The notes beneath the pieces were generated by a model that saw only the letters and a list, made by a program, of their open reading frames with translations, did not search any database and was not told the origin of the DNA. The position numbers and the translations under genes were made by a program. From Pleomorphomonas diazotrophica (GTDB lineage Bacteria > Pseudomonadota > Alphaproteobacteria > Rhizobiales > Pleomorphomonadaceae): 64,000 nucleotides of DNA. Where the stretch lies: assembly GCF_002844595.1 (NCBI RefSeq), contig NZ_PJNW01000005.1:1-64000 (forward strand), read 5' to 3'. Positions 54,298 to 64,000 of this stretch are shown in pieces (position 1 is the stretch's first letter; every line of letters starts with the position of its first letter).

Positions 54298-55239
54298 TCA
54301 GTAGCCCTTGCCGCGATCCACGAGATGGCGAAGCGGTTGGCCGGCCTCGTAAGCGACAATCTCTCCCAGGACATAGCGACTGAGTGCCACCGGATCACTT
54401 TCCGCTGCCACATGCGGCGTCATAAAGAGGTTGGGGGCGCCCCAGAGGGGGCTCTCCGGCGGCAATGGTTCGGTTGCGAAGACGTCGAGGCTCGCCCCCC
54501 TCAGTCGCCCGTCGTTCAACGCGTCGAGCAGGTCTGCTTCGACCAGCGACCGACCGCGGCCGGCGTTGAGGATGACTGGCCCGCCGAGCGGCCCATCCTT
54601 TGCGAGGGCATCAATGACGGAGCGATCGATCAGGTTCTCGGTCTCCGCCGTCAGCGGCAACAACGACACGAGGATATCCGTCCGGGCGAGAAAGGGAGCG
54701 AGGCCCTCTCTGCCATGGAAGCAGTCGACGCCCTCCATACGCTTTTCGGTCCGGCTCCAGCCGCTGACGTTGAACCCCAGTGCCAGGAGCGCGCGCGCCG
54801 CATCGCGCCCAAGCTCGCCAAGCCCCATGATGCCGACCCGAACGGCACCAGCCGCCCATTGGCGGAGCGGCTTCCAACTGCACGATGTCTGCGCCGCAGC
54901 GTAATGGGCATGGCGGCGATGATGCAGGAGCACGTTCAGCACCACCCATTCGGTCATTCGTCCCGTGAGGTCCGGGTCGACGATGCGGACGACGGGCAGA
55001 TCCGGCAGATCGGGGTCGGTGGTCAGATGGTCGACGCCGGCGCCTAGTGAGAAGATCACCTCCAGCTTCTCGAACGTCTTGAGGTAGCCCGGTTCCGGCT
55101 TCCAGACGAGGGCATAGCGGACGCTGGAGGAATCGAAATCGTCGCCGGGCAGCACCACACTCCGATCGGGTGCGACCTCGCGCAGGGCATGGATCCAATG
55201 ATCGGGCTTCCAGCCCCGAACGGCGACAAGAATGGTCAT
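54298..55239 (-). CDS. GhrA-type glyoxylate/hydroxypyruvate reductase (D-2-hydroxyacid dehydrogenase)
   Basis: 313-aa NAD(P)H-dependent reductase. The Rossmann motif is GIMGLGELG near 140. The catalytic triad is Arg in NAGRGR, Glu in ATEPLPPES and His in MTPHVAAES. The closest family is GhrA, reducing glyoxylate and hydroxypyruvate. ATG 55239 begins MTILVAVRGW; the frame to 55350 has no support. It may be separate from the downstream ABC operon, which has its own promoter. Confidence 0.85.
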   Translation of the reverse strand: MTILVAVRGWKPDHWIHALREVAPDRSVVLPGDDFDSSSVRYALVWKPEPGYLKTFEKLEVIFSLGAGVDHLTTDPDLPDLPVVRIVDPDLTGRMTEWVVLNVLLHHRRHAHYAAAQTSCSWKPLRQWAAGAVRVGIMGLGELGRDAARALLALGFNVSGWSRTEKRMEGVDCFHGREGLAPFLARTDILVSLLPLTAETENLIDRSVIDALAKDGPLGGPVILNAGRGRSLVEADLLDALNDGRLRGASLDVFATEPLPPESPLWGAPNLFMTPHVAAESDPVALSRYVLGEIVAYEAGQPLRHLVDRGKGY

Positions 55240-55421
55240 GGCGATTCCCGGATGAAGAGAAGATGACTCACCTTGCCCGGCTGGCCCACGGGATGGCAAG
55301 CCAAGCCTGCTCGCAGTTGTAAGGCGGCGATGCGCAGCTCGGCCCGACACCTTACAGTCTCCGGAAAATGCCCGGATGGTCGCTATTGACGGGAATTGCT
55401 GCCGTGCGTATCTGACTTTTC

Positions 55422-55940
55422 ATGTCAACACGCCCTCTCGTCATCCTTCCCGCTCCGCAGCTTCGTCTGGCCTCGGCGCCCATCGCCCGTGTCGATGACG
55501 GCACCCGCAAGCTCGCCGAGGACATGCTCGAGACCATGTACGCGGCGCCCGGTATCGGGCTTGCTGCCGTGCAGGTCGGCGAGATGACCCGCCTCATCAC
55601 CATCGACGTGTCGCACGACGAGGCTGCCAAGGAGCCACGCGTCTTCGTCAATCCGGAGATCCTCTGGAAATCCGAGGATCTGTCGGTCTACGAAGAAGGC
55701 TGCCTCTCCATTCCCGACTACTATGAGGAAGTCGAGCGGCCGGCCCGGATTCGCGTCCGCTACACCAACCTTGCCGGTGAACCAGAGGAGTTGGAGGCGG
55801 ACGGCCTGCTCGCCACCTGCCTGCAGCACGAGATCGACCACCTCGACGGCGTGCTGTTCATCGACCACATCTCCAAGCTGAAACGCGACCGCGTCACCAA
55901 GAAGTTCGTCAAGGCGGCCAAGGAGAAGGCGAGAATTTAG
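55422..55940 (+). CDS. def: Peptide deformylase
   Basis: Removes the formyl group from new proteins. 172 aa with all three family motifs: GIGLAAVQ at 44-51, EGCLS with metal ligand C94, and QHEIDH with H136, E137 and H140. First gene of def-fmt-truA. No strong ribosome site precedes ATG 55422. Confidence 0.95.
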   Translation: MSTRPLVILPAPQLRLASAPIARVDDGTRKLAEDMLETMYAAPGIGLAAVQVGEMTRLITIDVSHDEAAKEPRVFVNPEILWKSEDLSVYEEGCLSIPDYYEEVERPARIRVRYTNLAGEPEELEADGLLATCLQHEIDHLDGVLFIDHISKLKRDRVTKKFVKAAKEKARI

Positions 55941-56055
55941 TTCCCCTCGCTAATAGGCAGCGCGAGATCGCTTAAGCGTCTATCTCGGCCCCAACGCTTG
56001 ACGCCGCCATCCGCATGGTATGAAACGCCGGCAGAACAACTGCCGCAGGATCGCC

Positions 56056-56988
56056 ATGCCGCTCAGGGTCGTCTTCATGGGAACGCCGGACTTCTCGGTG
56101 CCGGTGCTCGACGCCGTCGTCGCGGCTGGGCATGAGGTGGTCGCCGCCTATACGCGCGCGCCGAAACCGGCCGGGCGTGGCATGGATCTCCGCCGTTCGC
56201 CGGTGCATGTCCGCGCCGACACGCTGGGCATTCCGGTACTGACGCCGAAGACGCTGAGATCCGAGGAGGCACAGGCAGCCTTTTCCGCCCACAACGCCGA
56301 CGTAGCCGTTGTCGTCGCCTACGGGCTCCTGCTGCCGAAGCCGGTGCTCGACGCCCCGCGCCTCCACTGCCTCAACCTGCATGCCTCGCTGCTGCCGCGC
56401 TGGCGCGGCGCCGCGCCGATCAATCGTGCCGTGATGGCCGGCGACCTGGAGTCCGGCGTCATGGTCATGAAGATGGAGGAAGGGCTCGACACCGGACCGG
56501 TGGCGCTGACCGCCCGCGTCACCATCGGCCCGGACATGACGGCCGGCGAGTTGCACGACGCGCTGTCGCCCCTGGGCGCCGCGCTGATGGCCGAGGCACT
56601 CGGCAAGATCGAAGACGGGTCGATCGCCTTCGTTCCGCAGGGCGAAGAGGGCGTCACCTACGCCTCGAAGATCACCAACGAGGAGACCCGCGTCGACTGG
56701 GGGCTTCCCGGCCGGGCGGTCCACGACCATGTGCGCGGCCTCTCGCCCTTCCCCGGCGCCTGGTTCTCCGCCGATCTCGGCAAGGGCGAGGAGCGGATTA
56801 AGCTCCTCCGCAGCGAGCGCGCCGAGGGCTCCGACCTGCCGGGAACGCTGCTGTCACCTGACGGTTTCGTCGCTTGCGGTGAGGGGGCCGTGCGTCTTGT
56901 CACCGTGCAGCGGGCCGGTTCGAAAGCGATGGCCTTTGCCGACTTCGCGCGCGGCGCCCGCCTCGGCGCCGGCTTCCGGTTCGGCTGA
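56056..56988 (+). CDS. fmt: Methionyl-tRNA formyltransferase
   Basis: Formylates initiator Met-tRNA with 10-formyltetrahydrofolate. 310 aa: [12 protein letters not shown] at the N-terminus, the catalytic N107, H109 and the [12 protein letters not shown] signature at 111-122, then a C-terminal beta-barrel. ATG 56056 has AGGA upstream; the ATG at 56020 is a weaker alternative. Confidence 0.95.
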   Translation: MPLRVVFMGTPDFSVPVLDAVVAAGHEVVAAYTRAPKPAGRGMDLRRSPVHVRADTLGIPVLTPKTLRSEEAQAAFSAHNADVAVVVAYGLLLPKPVLDAPRLHCLNLHASLLPRWRGAAPINRAVMAGDLESGVMVMKMEEGLDTGPVALTARVTIGPDMTAGELHDALSPLGAALMAEALGKIEDGSIAFVPQGEEGVTYASKITNEETRVDWGLPGRAVHDHVRGLSPFPGAWFSADLGKGEERIKLLRSERAEGSDLPGTLLSPDGFVACGEGAVRLVTVQRAGSKAMAFADFARGARLGAGFRFG

Positions 56989-56993
56989 CCGTC

Positions 56994-57731
56994 ATGCCCC
57001 GTTACCGGATGCTCATCGAATATGACGGCACGGGCTTTTCCGGCTGGCAGTCACAGGCCGAAGGAACCGGCATCCAGGATCACCTGCAAAAGGCGATCCT
57101 CCGCTTCACCGGCGAGGCGGTGGTTCTGAAGGGCGCCGGCCGCACCGACGCCGGCGTGCACGCGCTCGGTCAGGTCTGCCACTTCGATATCGGCAAGACG
57201 CTGCGCACCGATACCATCCGCGACGCCGGCAACGTGCATCTCCGCCCGCACGCCATCACCATCGTGGCGGCGGACGAGGTGCCGGAGAGTTTCGACGCCC
57301 GTTTCTCGGCCGTGAGGCGGCATTACCGCTATCGCGTCTTCGTGCGGCGGGCACCGCCGACGCTGGAGCGCCATCTGGTCTGGCACGTTCCGGTGCCGCT
57401 CGACGTCGGGCGCATGGCGGATGCCGCCAAGGTCCTGCTTGGCCGGCACGATTTCACCACCTTCCGCTCCTCGGACTGCCAATCGAAGAGCCCCGTCAAG
57501 ACGCTCGATCAGCTCGACGTCGTCGAAGCCGGCGGCGAGATACACTTCCTGGTCTCGGCGCGCTCGTTCCTGCACAATCAGGTGCGATCGATGGTCGGTG
57601 GGTTGAGGAAGGTCGGCGATGGCCGCTGGACGGTGAACGACCTCAGGGCGTCGCTGGAGGCCGCCGATCGCCGCGCCTGCGCGCCGGTGGCGCCCCCGGA
57701 GGGCCTGTGCCTGATGAAGGTGGACTACTGA
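56994..57731 (+). CDS. truA: tRNA pseudouridine(38-40) synthase
   Basis: Modifies uridines 38-40 of the tRNA anticodon arm. 245 aa with the nucleophile D52 in GRTDAGVHA, RHYRYRVF and the C-terminal FLHNQVRSMVGGL. It starts 5 bp after fmt, so it is in the same operon. Confidence 0.95.
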   Translation: MPRYRMLIEYDGTGFSGWQSQAEGTGIQDHLQKAILRFTGEAVVLKGAGRTDAGVHALGQVCHFDIGKTLRTDTIRDAGNVHLRPHAITIVAADEVPESFDARFSAVRRHYRYRVFVRRAPPTLERHLVWHVPVPLDVGRMADAAKVLLGRHDFTTFRSSDCQSKSPVKTLDQLDVVEAGGEIHFLVSARSFLHNQVRSMVGGLRKVGDGRWTVNDLRASLEAADRRACAPVAPPEGLCLMKVDY

Positions 57732-57776
57732 CTGAGAAGGGCGGGAAGCCTCCTCCCCTCCCTATTTGAAATCGGC

Positions 57777-59360
57777 TTACGCCCGTCCCGCCGGCCAGGT
57801 GAAGGTGGTGGGCAGGTGCTGGTAGAGCCAGGTCTCGGTCAGCGTCTTGTCGCCGGCGCGAAGATAGAGGCGCATGTCCACCGGGTTTGGGCCGTCACCC
57901 TTGAAATCGAACACGGCACGCCAGCGCGTGGTCCCCACCACCGGCAGCGTATAGACGCCCGAGATGGAGCCGGAGGACGCGGACACCACCGCCTCGACAC
58001 CCGACGACTGATCGTAACTCTTGAGGTCGCCGCCGTCGAAGTCGATCACGTATTTGACGACACCGGCCGGACGGGCCTGACCGGGCACGCCACCGAAGCC
58101 GAGACGCGTCGAGAAGACGCGGCCGACCGGGGCCGGATGCGGCTCGTCGACGCCCCAGGTGAGACGGTAGTCGAAGGCGATCTCGCTGCCCTTGCTGGCC
58201 GGTGCCGCCGGCAACCAGTAGGCGACGATGTTGTCGTGGATCTCGTCGTCGGTGGCGATCTCGACGAGTTGCACGGCGCCGTCGCCCCAGTCACCCTTCG
58301 GCTCGACCCATACCGTCGCGCGCTTCTCATAGAAGACGCCGTCGTCCTCATAGTTGTTGAAGTCGCGGTCGCGCTGGCAGAGGCCGAAGCCCTTGACGTT
58401 CTTGTCGACGAAGGTCGACGTCATGACGTTGACCGGGTTGTTGAGCGGCCGCCAGACGCGTTCGCCGGCACCGTTCCAAATGGAGAGACCGTCCGAATCG
58501 TGGATCTCCGGCCGCCAGTCGGGCGCCCGCTGACGGTTGGTCTCGTCGTACCAGAACATCGAGGTGAGCGCCGCCACGCCGAAGCGGGCGATGTCCTCGC
58601 GCGGATAAAAGCGCACGGCCATGTCCATGACCACCGTCCGGTCCTTGTCGCGGCTGACATCCCAGCGGACGGCACCCGAAACGCGCGGCCCCTCGAGGTC
58701 GGCGTAGATGGCGAACTGGCCCTCCTTGGAGGCGCCGAAGTAGAAGTTGGTAAAGCGGGGGAACTCTTCCGGCGTCGGCATGGCGACGTCGATGGCCAGC
58801 GCACGAGCGGACAGGCCGTATTGATCGAGCGCACCCGACGACCGGAAATAGGCGGCGCCAAGGAAGGCCAGCCAGTCGCGCTGACCGGTCTCGTCCATGA
58901 CGCGGAAGCCGGCAAAGCCGATGTCGCCGGGCAGGTTGGCCGCCGGATTGCCCTCGGGGATGTCGAAATAATCGGGCGTGTAAAGCACTTCCTGCGCCTT
59001 GTCGCCGTCGACGAGATAGATGCCGACCGGCAGCTTGAAGTAGCGGCCGAGATGGAAGAAGCGCAGCGGCGCCTTGCCACCGGCCGCCTGGACGGTGTGA
59101 TCGTCCTTGAACTTGATCTGCCAGTGCCTGTCGTAATCGATGGCTTCCAGCCCCTCGGACGCGCGCGGCACCTCCGGCACGTAAGCTGCGGCGGCTCGTT
59201 CCTTGGCGGCGCTCATCAGCTTGCTGAAGGAGAAGGGCTTCGGCTTGCCGAGCCGGGTCGACGCTTCGACGGCGAGAGCCTCGGTCACGGAAAGGCTCGG
59301 GACCAGACCAAGGGCGGCCAGCACGGCCAGAAGGTCACGGCGGGTAAGCTCGGACGACAT
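57777..59360 (-). CDS. opgD: Glucan biosynthesis protein OpgD/OpgG family
   Basis: Periplasmic protein for osmoregulated periplasmic glucan synthesis. 527 aa with a Tat-type leader (LTRRDLLAVLAALGLVPSL) as in OpgD. The MdoG domain follows, with FFHLGRYF, SMFWYDETNRQ, IHDSDGL and WVEPKGDWGDG. The C-terminal Ig-like part ends TFTWPAGRA. The Tat signal favours OpgD over the Sec-exported OpgG. ATG 59360 is chosen. It is convergent with truA and divergent from the helicase gene. Confidence 0.88.
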   Translation of the reverse strand: MSSELTRRDLLAVLAALGLVPSLSVTEALAVEASTRLGKPKPFSFSKLMSAAKERAAAAYVPEVPRASEGLEAIDYDRHWQIKFKDDHTVQAAGGKAPLRFFHLGRYFKLPVGIYLVDGDKAQEVLYTPDYFDIPEGNPAANLPGDIGFAGFRVMDETGQRDWLAFLGAAYFRSSGALDQYGLSARALAIDVAMPTPEEFPRFTNFYFGASKEGQFAIYADLEGPRVSGAVRWDVSRDKDRTVVMDMAVRFYPREDIARFGVAALTSMFWYDETNRQRAPDWRPEIHDSDGLSIWNGAGERVWRPLNNPVNVMTSTFVDKNVKGFGLCQRDRDFNNYEDDGVFYEKRATVWVEPKGDWGDGAVQLVEIATDDEIHDNIVAYWLPAAPASKGSEIAFDYRLTWGVDEPHPAPVGRVFSTRLGFGGVPGQARPAGVVKYVIDFDGGDLKSYDQSSGVEAVVSASSGSISGVYTLPVVGTTRWRAVFDFKGDGPNPVDMRLYLRAGDKTLTETWLYQHLPTTFTWPAGRA

Positions 59361-59467
59361 GGAAGGGTTACACTCCGACGAAGAGGCAAGGCAGCGCCGT
59401 TGCCGGCTAAACCGGGGCGAGGCGCGACGGGCGCATACATAAACCGATCGAGGCTCGACGAACAGTA

Positions 59468-61675
59468 GTGGAACACTGCATAACTGGTGAGATGATTGAT
59501 GATTCCCGACCATCTGAGCGGTTGTTCGAGCGACTCACCGGCACAGTGGAGCGCGTTACCTTCCACAACGAGGAAAACGGCTTCTCGGTGTTGAGAGTGC
59601 GCGTGCGCGGCCGCAAGGATCCGGTGGCGGTCGTCGGCCACGTTCCCACGGTGGCGGCGGGCGAAAAGATCGACGCCGAGGGTCAGTGGATGACCGACAA
59701 GGTCCACGGCCTGCAGTTCCGCGCCGACCGCATCGATACCCACGAACCGACCGGCAAGGACGCGGTGGTGCGCTTCCTCGGCTCCGGCCTCATTTCCGGT
59801 GTCGGACCGGCAATGGCCGAGCGCATCGTGCAGGTGTTCGGGGCCAAGGCGCTCGACGTCATCGAGAATGAGCCGATGCGGCTCGTCACCGTGCCGGGCC
59901 TTGGCAAGCAGACCGCGGCCCGCATCGCCGAGAGCTATCGCGAACGCAAGGCGGTGAAGGACGTCATGATCGCCTTCCAGGACAAGGGCATTGGCACGGC
60001 GCGCGCCGTCGCCATCTGGAAGGTACTCGGACCGGAGGCGGTGAAGCTGGTCGAGGAGGATCCTTATCGCCTTGCCCGGGAGGTCCGCGGTATCGGCTTT
60101 GCCGGCGCCGACGAGATCGCCGAGAAGTTCGGCATCAACCGCGCTGCACCGGAGCGTATCCGGGCCGGCATATCCCACGCCATCGAGAGTGCCGCCGACG
60201 ACGGCCACACCGCCGTGCCACGTGCCGATGTGCTGGAGAGGGCCGAGCGGCTTCTGGGTGTCGATGCCGACGCCGTCGCCGCCGAGGTGGAAGGGGCGAT
60301 TGCCCAAGGTGATGTCGAGACCTTCGACATCGACGGCACCGCCTTTCTGGCCGTTCGCCGCCTCGCCCGCTTCGAGCGGTCCGTCGCGAGCCGCCTGAAG
60401 GCGCTGTCCGAGGGACGGCCGCCCTGGGGCAAGATCGACGTCGACGCCGCCGTCGAGCGGTTCGAGACGCGGAAGGGCATGCAGCTCAGCCCGTCGCAGC
60501 GCGACGCGTTGGCGCTGGTGGCCGGCGCCAAGGTGTCGGTGATCACAGGTGGCCCCGGCGTCGGCAAGACGACGCTGCTCGAGGCACTGCTGGCCACCAT
60601 CGCGACGGCCAAGCTCACGGTGGCACTCGCCGCGCCCACCGGCCGCGCCGCCCGCCGCATGGCCGAACAGGCCGGCCGCGAGGCGAAGACCATCCACCGC
60701 CTTCTCGAAATCGATCCGACCACTGGCGGCTTCAAGCGCTCGGCATCGGAACCGCTCGAAGCGGAAGTGGTGGTGATCGACGAAGCGTCGATGGTCGACG
60801 TGCCGCTGATGGCGGCGCTCGTCGAAGCCATCCCGCTCAACGCCGCGCTGATCCTGATCGGCGACGTCGATCAGCTGCCGTCGGTCGGCCCGGGCCAGGT
60901 GCTCGCCGATGTCATCGCCTCAGGCCTGGTGCCGGTCGCTCGGCTGACCGAGATCTTCCGGCAGGCCGAGGAAAGCCGGATCATCGTCAACGCTCACCGC
61001 ATCAACCGCGGGGAATGGCCGGAACCGCCGCCGTCCGGCGAGCTGGCCGACTTCTACGTCATCGAAGCGCGCGGCGCCGATGACGCGCTTGGCAAGATCC
61101 TGGAGGTGGTGGGCAACCGCATCCCGCGCCGCTTCGGCCTCGACCCGATGCGCGACGTGCAGGTGATCACGCCGATGCAAAAGGGCATCTGCGGCGCGCG
61201 CAACCTCAACGATCGCCTCGCCGAGCTCCTGAACGGCGCGCCGCTCGACCGCATCGAGCGCTTCGGGCAGACCTATGCCACCGGCGACAAGGTGATGCAG
61301 ATCGAAAACGACTACGATCGCGACGTCTTCAACGGCGATCTCGGCATTCTCAAGCGCATCCGCCAGAAGGAGGACGAAATCGTCGTGGCCTTCGATGGAC
61401 GCGACGTGAAATACGGTCTTGAGGATCTTGAGGCGCTGACGCGCGCCTATGCCATCACCATCCACAAGAGTCAGGGCTCTGAATATCCGGCGGTGGTGAT
61501 TCCGCTCTTGCGTGACCATGCGATCATGCTGGCACGCAACCTCCTCTACACGGCGGCGACGCGTGGCCGGCAACTGGTCGTTCTGGTCGCCGAACCGCGG
61601 GCGCTCGAAATGGCGCTCTCGGGAGATCGCATCCGCCGCCGTTTCACCCGTCTGAAGTCCATGCTGTCGGGCTGA
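59468..61675 (+). CDS. RecD2-like SF1B DNA helicase
   Basis: 735-aa ATP-dependent helicase. An N-terminal OB-like domain (GTVERVTFHNEENGFSVLRV) comes first. A tandem helix-hairpin-helix region (SGVGPAMAERI, VPGLGKQTAARI) follows, then Walker A GGPGVGKTT near 360, Walker B VVVIDEASM near 437 and the late motif YAITIHKSQGSEYP. RecBC partners are absent, as usual for RecD2. The start is GTG 59468 or ATG 59492; no clear ribosome site decides. Confidence 0.88.
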   Translation: MEHCITGEMIDDSRPSERLFERLTGTVERVTFHNEENGFSVLRVRVRGRKDPVAVVGHVPTVAAGEKIDAEGQWMTDKVHGLQFRADRIDTHEPTGKDAVVRFLGSGLISGVGPAMAERIVQVFGAKALDVIENEPMRLVTVPGLGKQTAARIAESYRERKAVKDVMIAFQDKGIGTARAVAIWKVLGPEAVKLVEEDPYRLAREVRGIGFAGADEIAEKFGINRAAPERIRAGISHAIESAADDGHTAVPRADVLERAERLLGVDADAVAAEVEGAIAQGDVETFDIDGTAFLAVRRLARFERSVASRLKALSEGRPPWGKIDVDAAVERFETRKGMQLSPSQRDALALVAGAKVSVITGGPGVGKTTLLEALLATIATAKLTVALAAPTGRAARRMAEQAGREAKTIHRLLEIDPTTGGFKRSASEPLEAEVVVIDEASMVDVPLMAALVEAIPLNAALILIGDVDQLPSVGPGQVLADVIASGLVPVARLTEIFRQAEESRIIVNAHRINRGEWPEPPPSGELADFYVIEARGADDALGKILEVVGNRIPRRFGLDPMRDVQVITPMQKGICGARNLNDRLAELLNGAPLDRIERFGQTYATGDKVMQIENDYDRDVFNGDLGILKRIRQKEDEIVVAFDGRDVKYGLEDLEALTRAYAITIHKSQGSEYPAVVIPLLRDHAIMLARNLLYTAATRGRQLVVLVAEPRALEMALSGDRIRRRFTRLKSMLSG

Positions 61676-61936
61676 TCTGGGGTGAAGGCGTTTCCCAGGC
61701 ATTTCCTCGACCCTTGGCCGGCAACTTTGGAAACGGGGTGAACCATCTTCCTTCTGAAAGGTTGACCTCCGGCGATCGGCTTTGCGGCCGATGGTTCATT
61801 TGCTGCGCGGTTCCGGCATCGTGCTCCGCCGGCCAGGGGCCAAGACCACCACTTTGGTTGGTCAGAAAGCCATTTGCCCTTGCTGGTGCTTACGCGTAAC
61901 GTCTGGACACAACGATCGAATTCGGGAGGCGGGTCG
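61676..61936. other. Intergenic region upstream of glgB
   Basis: 261 bp without a credible gene. It contains the inverted repeat CGATCGGC with GCCGATGG-like arms around 61773-61792, too imperfect to call, and presumably the glgB promoter. Confidence 0.4.
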
Positions 61937-64000
61937 ATGGTGGATCTCGGGTTGCGTGAGGGACTGACGGACGGTGCGGTCCGGGCGATCACCGAGGGAA
62001 CCCATGGCGACCCCTTCGCGCTTCTGGGGCCGCATCGAGTATCGGGCGCGCGCACCGTCATCCGGACCTTCAAGCCGAACGCCCGCGCCATCGCGCTGAT
62101 TGCCGCCGACGGACGCAAGCTTGCCGACTTCCAGCACGTGGAAGGCGGCCTATGGGTGGCCTTTGCCCAGGGTGACCCGGGCCTCTACCGGCTGCGTGTC
62201 GAGTGGCCGAACGGCAGCCACGAAGCGGAGGATCCCTACTCCTTCGGCCCGTTGCTCGGCGAGATGGATGTCTACCTGCTGGCTGAGGGGCAGCATCGCC
62301 AGCTCACCGAGACACTCGGCGCCGTGGTCACCGAGGTTGGCGGCGTGCCCGGCGTGCGTTTCGCCGTCTGGGCGCCCAATGCCCGGCGCGTGTCGGTGGT
62401 CGGCAACTTCAACTCCTGGGATGGCCGCCGCCACCCGATGCGGCTCCGTCGCGAGTGCGGCGTCTGGGAACTGTTCATTCCCCGCCTTCCCATAGGCGAG
62501 GCCTATAAATACGAGGTCATCGGCGTCCACGGCGAGCTTCTGCCCGACAAGGCGGATCCGGTCGCCCGTCAGTATGAGCTGGCCCCGGCCACGGCCTCCA
62601 TCGTCGCCGATCCCAAGCCCTTCGAGTGGCACGACGCCACCTTCATGCGCAATCGCGCCGCCTTCCAGTCGAAGACCGCGCCCTTCTCGGTCTACGAGGT
62701 GCATCCCGGCTCCTGGCAGCGGCCGGACGGCAAGCCCGTCACCTGGCGCTTCCTCGCCGAGCATCTGGTCGCCTATGTCAAGCATATGGGCTTCACCCAT
62801 ATCGAGCTGTTGCCGATCATGGAGCATCCGTTCGGCGGTTCCTGGGGGTACCAGCCGCTCGGCCTGTTCGCGCCGACCGCCCGCTATGGTTCGCCGACCG
62901 ACTTCGCCCGCTTCGTCGACGCCTGCCACGAGGCGGGCATCGGCGTGATCCTCGACTGGGTGCCAGCGCATTTCCCGACCGATGCCCACGGCCTCGCCCG
63001 CTTCGACGGCACGCCGCTCTACGAGCATCAGGATCCGCGCGAGGGTTTCCATCAGGACTGGAACACGCTGATCTACAACTTCGGCCGCACCGAGGTGATC
63101 GGCTTCCTGGTGGCGTCGGCGCTGGAATGGCTGAAGCGCTTCCATATCGACGGCCTTCGGGTCGATGCCGTGGCCTCGATGCTCTACCGCGACTACTCGC
63201 GCCAGCCCGGCGAGTGGATCCCCAACAAGTATGGCGGCCGGGAGAACCTGGAAGCGGTGTCCTTCATCAAGCATCTCAACGGCGTCATAGCCCACGAGGT
63301 GCCGGATGCGCTGATGATCGCCGAGGAATCCACCGCCTGGCCAGGCGTCACCGCCTCGCTTGCCGATGGAGGCCTCGGCTTCACCTACAAGTGGAACATG
63401 GGTTGGATGCACGACTCGCTCGACTATTTCTCGCTCGAGCCCGTCCATCGCAAGTACCACCACAATCAGCTGACCTTCGCGCTGATGTATGCCTATTCCG
63501 AGCGCTTCGTGCTGCCGCTCAGCCACGACGAGGTTGTGCACGGCAAGCGCTCGATCTTCGGCCGCATGCCCGGTGACGATTGGCAGCGGTTTGCCAACAT
63601 CCGTGCCTACTATGCCTTCATGTGGACCCATCCCGGCAAGAAGCTGTCCTTCATGGGCAACGAGATCGCCCAGGGGCGCGAGTGGAACCACGACGGCACC
63701 ATCGACCTCTGGCTGGAGAGCCGCGCCAGCAATCTTGGCGTCCAGCGCCTGATGCGCGACCTCAACACGCTCTATCGGGCCGAACCGGCGCTGCATGCCC
63801 GCGACTTCGATCCGGAGGGCTTCCAGTGGGTGGTGGTGGACGACAACGAGCAGTCGACGCTGGCCTACATGCGCTGGGGCTTCGAGAATGACGCGCCTTG
63901 CCTCGTGGTCGGCAACTTCACGCCGGTGCCGCGTTCAGGCTACCGGTTGGGCGTGCCGCGCGCCGGCCGGTGGCGCGAGGTGTTCAACTCCGACGCCGAG
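61937..64000 (+). CDS. glgB: 1,4-alpha-glucan branching enzyme (partial, runs off the window)
   Basis: Adds alpha-1,6 branches to glycogen. 688 codons are open to the window edge with no stop; about 40-50 residues of a typical 730-aa enzyme are missing. It has an N-terminal GlgB module, a CBM48 domain ([17 protein letters not shown]) and a GH13_9 barrel with EVHPGSW, nucleophile Asp in [11 protein letters not shown], acid Glu in MIAEEST and the third Asp in [13 protein letters not shown] 61937 has GGGAGG 7 nt upstream; GTG 61940 is the next codon. Confidence 0.95.
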   Translation, partial: MVDLGLREGLTDGAVRAITEGTHGDPFALLGPHRVSGARTVIRTFKPNARAIALIAADGRKLADFQHVEGGLWVAFAQGDPGLYRLRVEWPNGSHEAEDPYSFGPLLGEMDVYLLAEGQHRQLTETLGAVVTEVGGVPGVRFAVWAPNARRVSVVGNFNSWDGRRHPMRLRRECGVWELFIPRLPIGEAYKYEVIGVHGELLPDKADPVARQYELAPATASIVADPKPFEWHDATFMRNRAAFQSKTAPFSVYEVHPGSWQRPDGKPVTWRFLAEHLVAYVKHMGFTHIELLPIMEHPFGGSWGYQPLGLFAPTARYGSPTDFARFVDACHEAGIGVILDWVPAHFPTDAHGLARFDGTPLYEHQDPREGFHQDWNTLIYNFGRTEVIGFLVASALEWLKRFHIDGLRVDAVASMLYRDYSRQPGEWIPNKYGGRENLEAVSFIKHLNGVIAHEVPDALMIAEESTAWPGVTASLADGGLGFTYKWNMGWMHDSLDYFSLEPVHRKYHHNQLTFALMYAYSERFVLPLSHDEVVHGKRSIFGRMPGDDWQRFANIRAYYAFMWTHPGKKLSFMGNEIAQGREWNHDGTIDLWLESRASNLGVQRLMRDLNTLYRAEPALHARDFDPEGFQWVVVDDNEQSTLAYMRWGFENDAPCLVVGNFTPVPRSGYRLGVPRAGRWREVFNSDAE

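Overview
The window looks like chromosomal DNA of a GC-rich alphaproteobacterium of the order Hyphomicrobiales (Rhizobiales). Signs are the class I lysyl-tRNA synthetase, the double-length dCTP deaminase followed by metZ and apaG, a SAM-II riboswitch in front of metZ, a BetI/ChoXWV choline uptake locus, a PodJ-like Sel1-repeat polarity protein and DUF6460. A Pleomorphomonas-like genus is possible, but this is a guess. Coding density is high, with many 4-bp stop/start overlaps. No integrase, transposase, phage gene or CRISPR array was seen.

Layout. 1-200: palindromic direct repeats behind a merR regulator gene. 0.98-6.3 kb: PodJ-like polarity protein, TauE/SafE exporter and its TIGR02186 partner. 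6.4-11.1 kb (minus strand): terB, a TPR-methyltransferase, an Lhr-type helicase and the nuclease PdeM. 11.3-16.7 kb: class I lysS, a membrane-anchored nuclease-like protein with lost catalytic residues, a GH8 glucanase, DUF952 and pyrD. 16.7-26.9 kb: a complete AI-2 (lsr) locus. lsrFACDB, lsrG and the rarely seen lsrE run leftward. lsrR, lsrK and a cupin gene run rightward from a shared 367-bp control region with good promoters and palindromes.

27-33.2 kb: ltrA-like membrane protein, a small basic protein, two membrane-bound diguanylate cyclases flanking tRNA-Gly(CCC), and dcd. 33.2-42.4 kb: a SAM-II riboswitch plus terminator controlling metZ, MarR-like and NlpC/P60 genes, a solo solute-binding protein, apaG, DUF6460, nudC, pheA, kdsB, a CycM-type cytochrome c and an EamA exporter. 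42.4-46.2 kb: betI divergent from choXWV with a candidate BetI operator. 46.2-50 kb: agmatinase-family enzyme, an OmpR/EnvZ-type pair and a divergent EF-hand protein. 50-54.2 kb: a four-gene ABC importer of unknown substrate. 54.3-64 kb: 2-hydroxyacid dehydrogenase, def-fmt-truA, opgD-like glucan protein, recD2-like helicase, and glgB running off the right edge.

The strongest points for follow-up are the expanded lsr locus with its control region, the SAM-II/terminator leader of metZ, the EF-hand/two-component trio, a diguanylate cyclase whose sensor half has foreign base composition, and the dead nuclease homologue. Start sites were chosen by Shine-Dalgarno position and family alignment from memory. 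No database search was possible.
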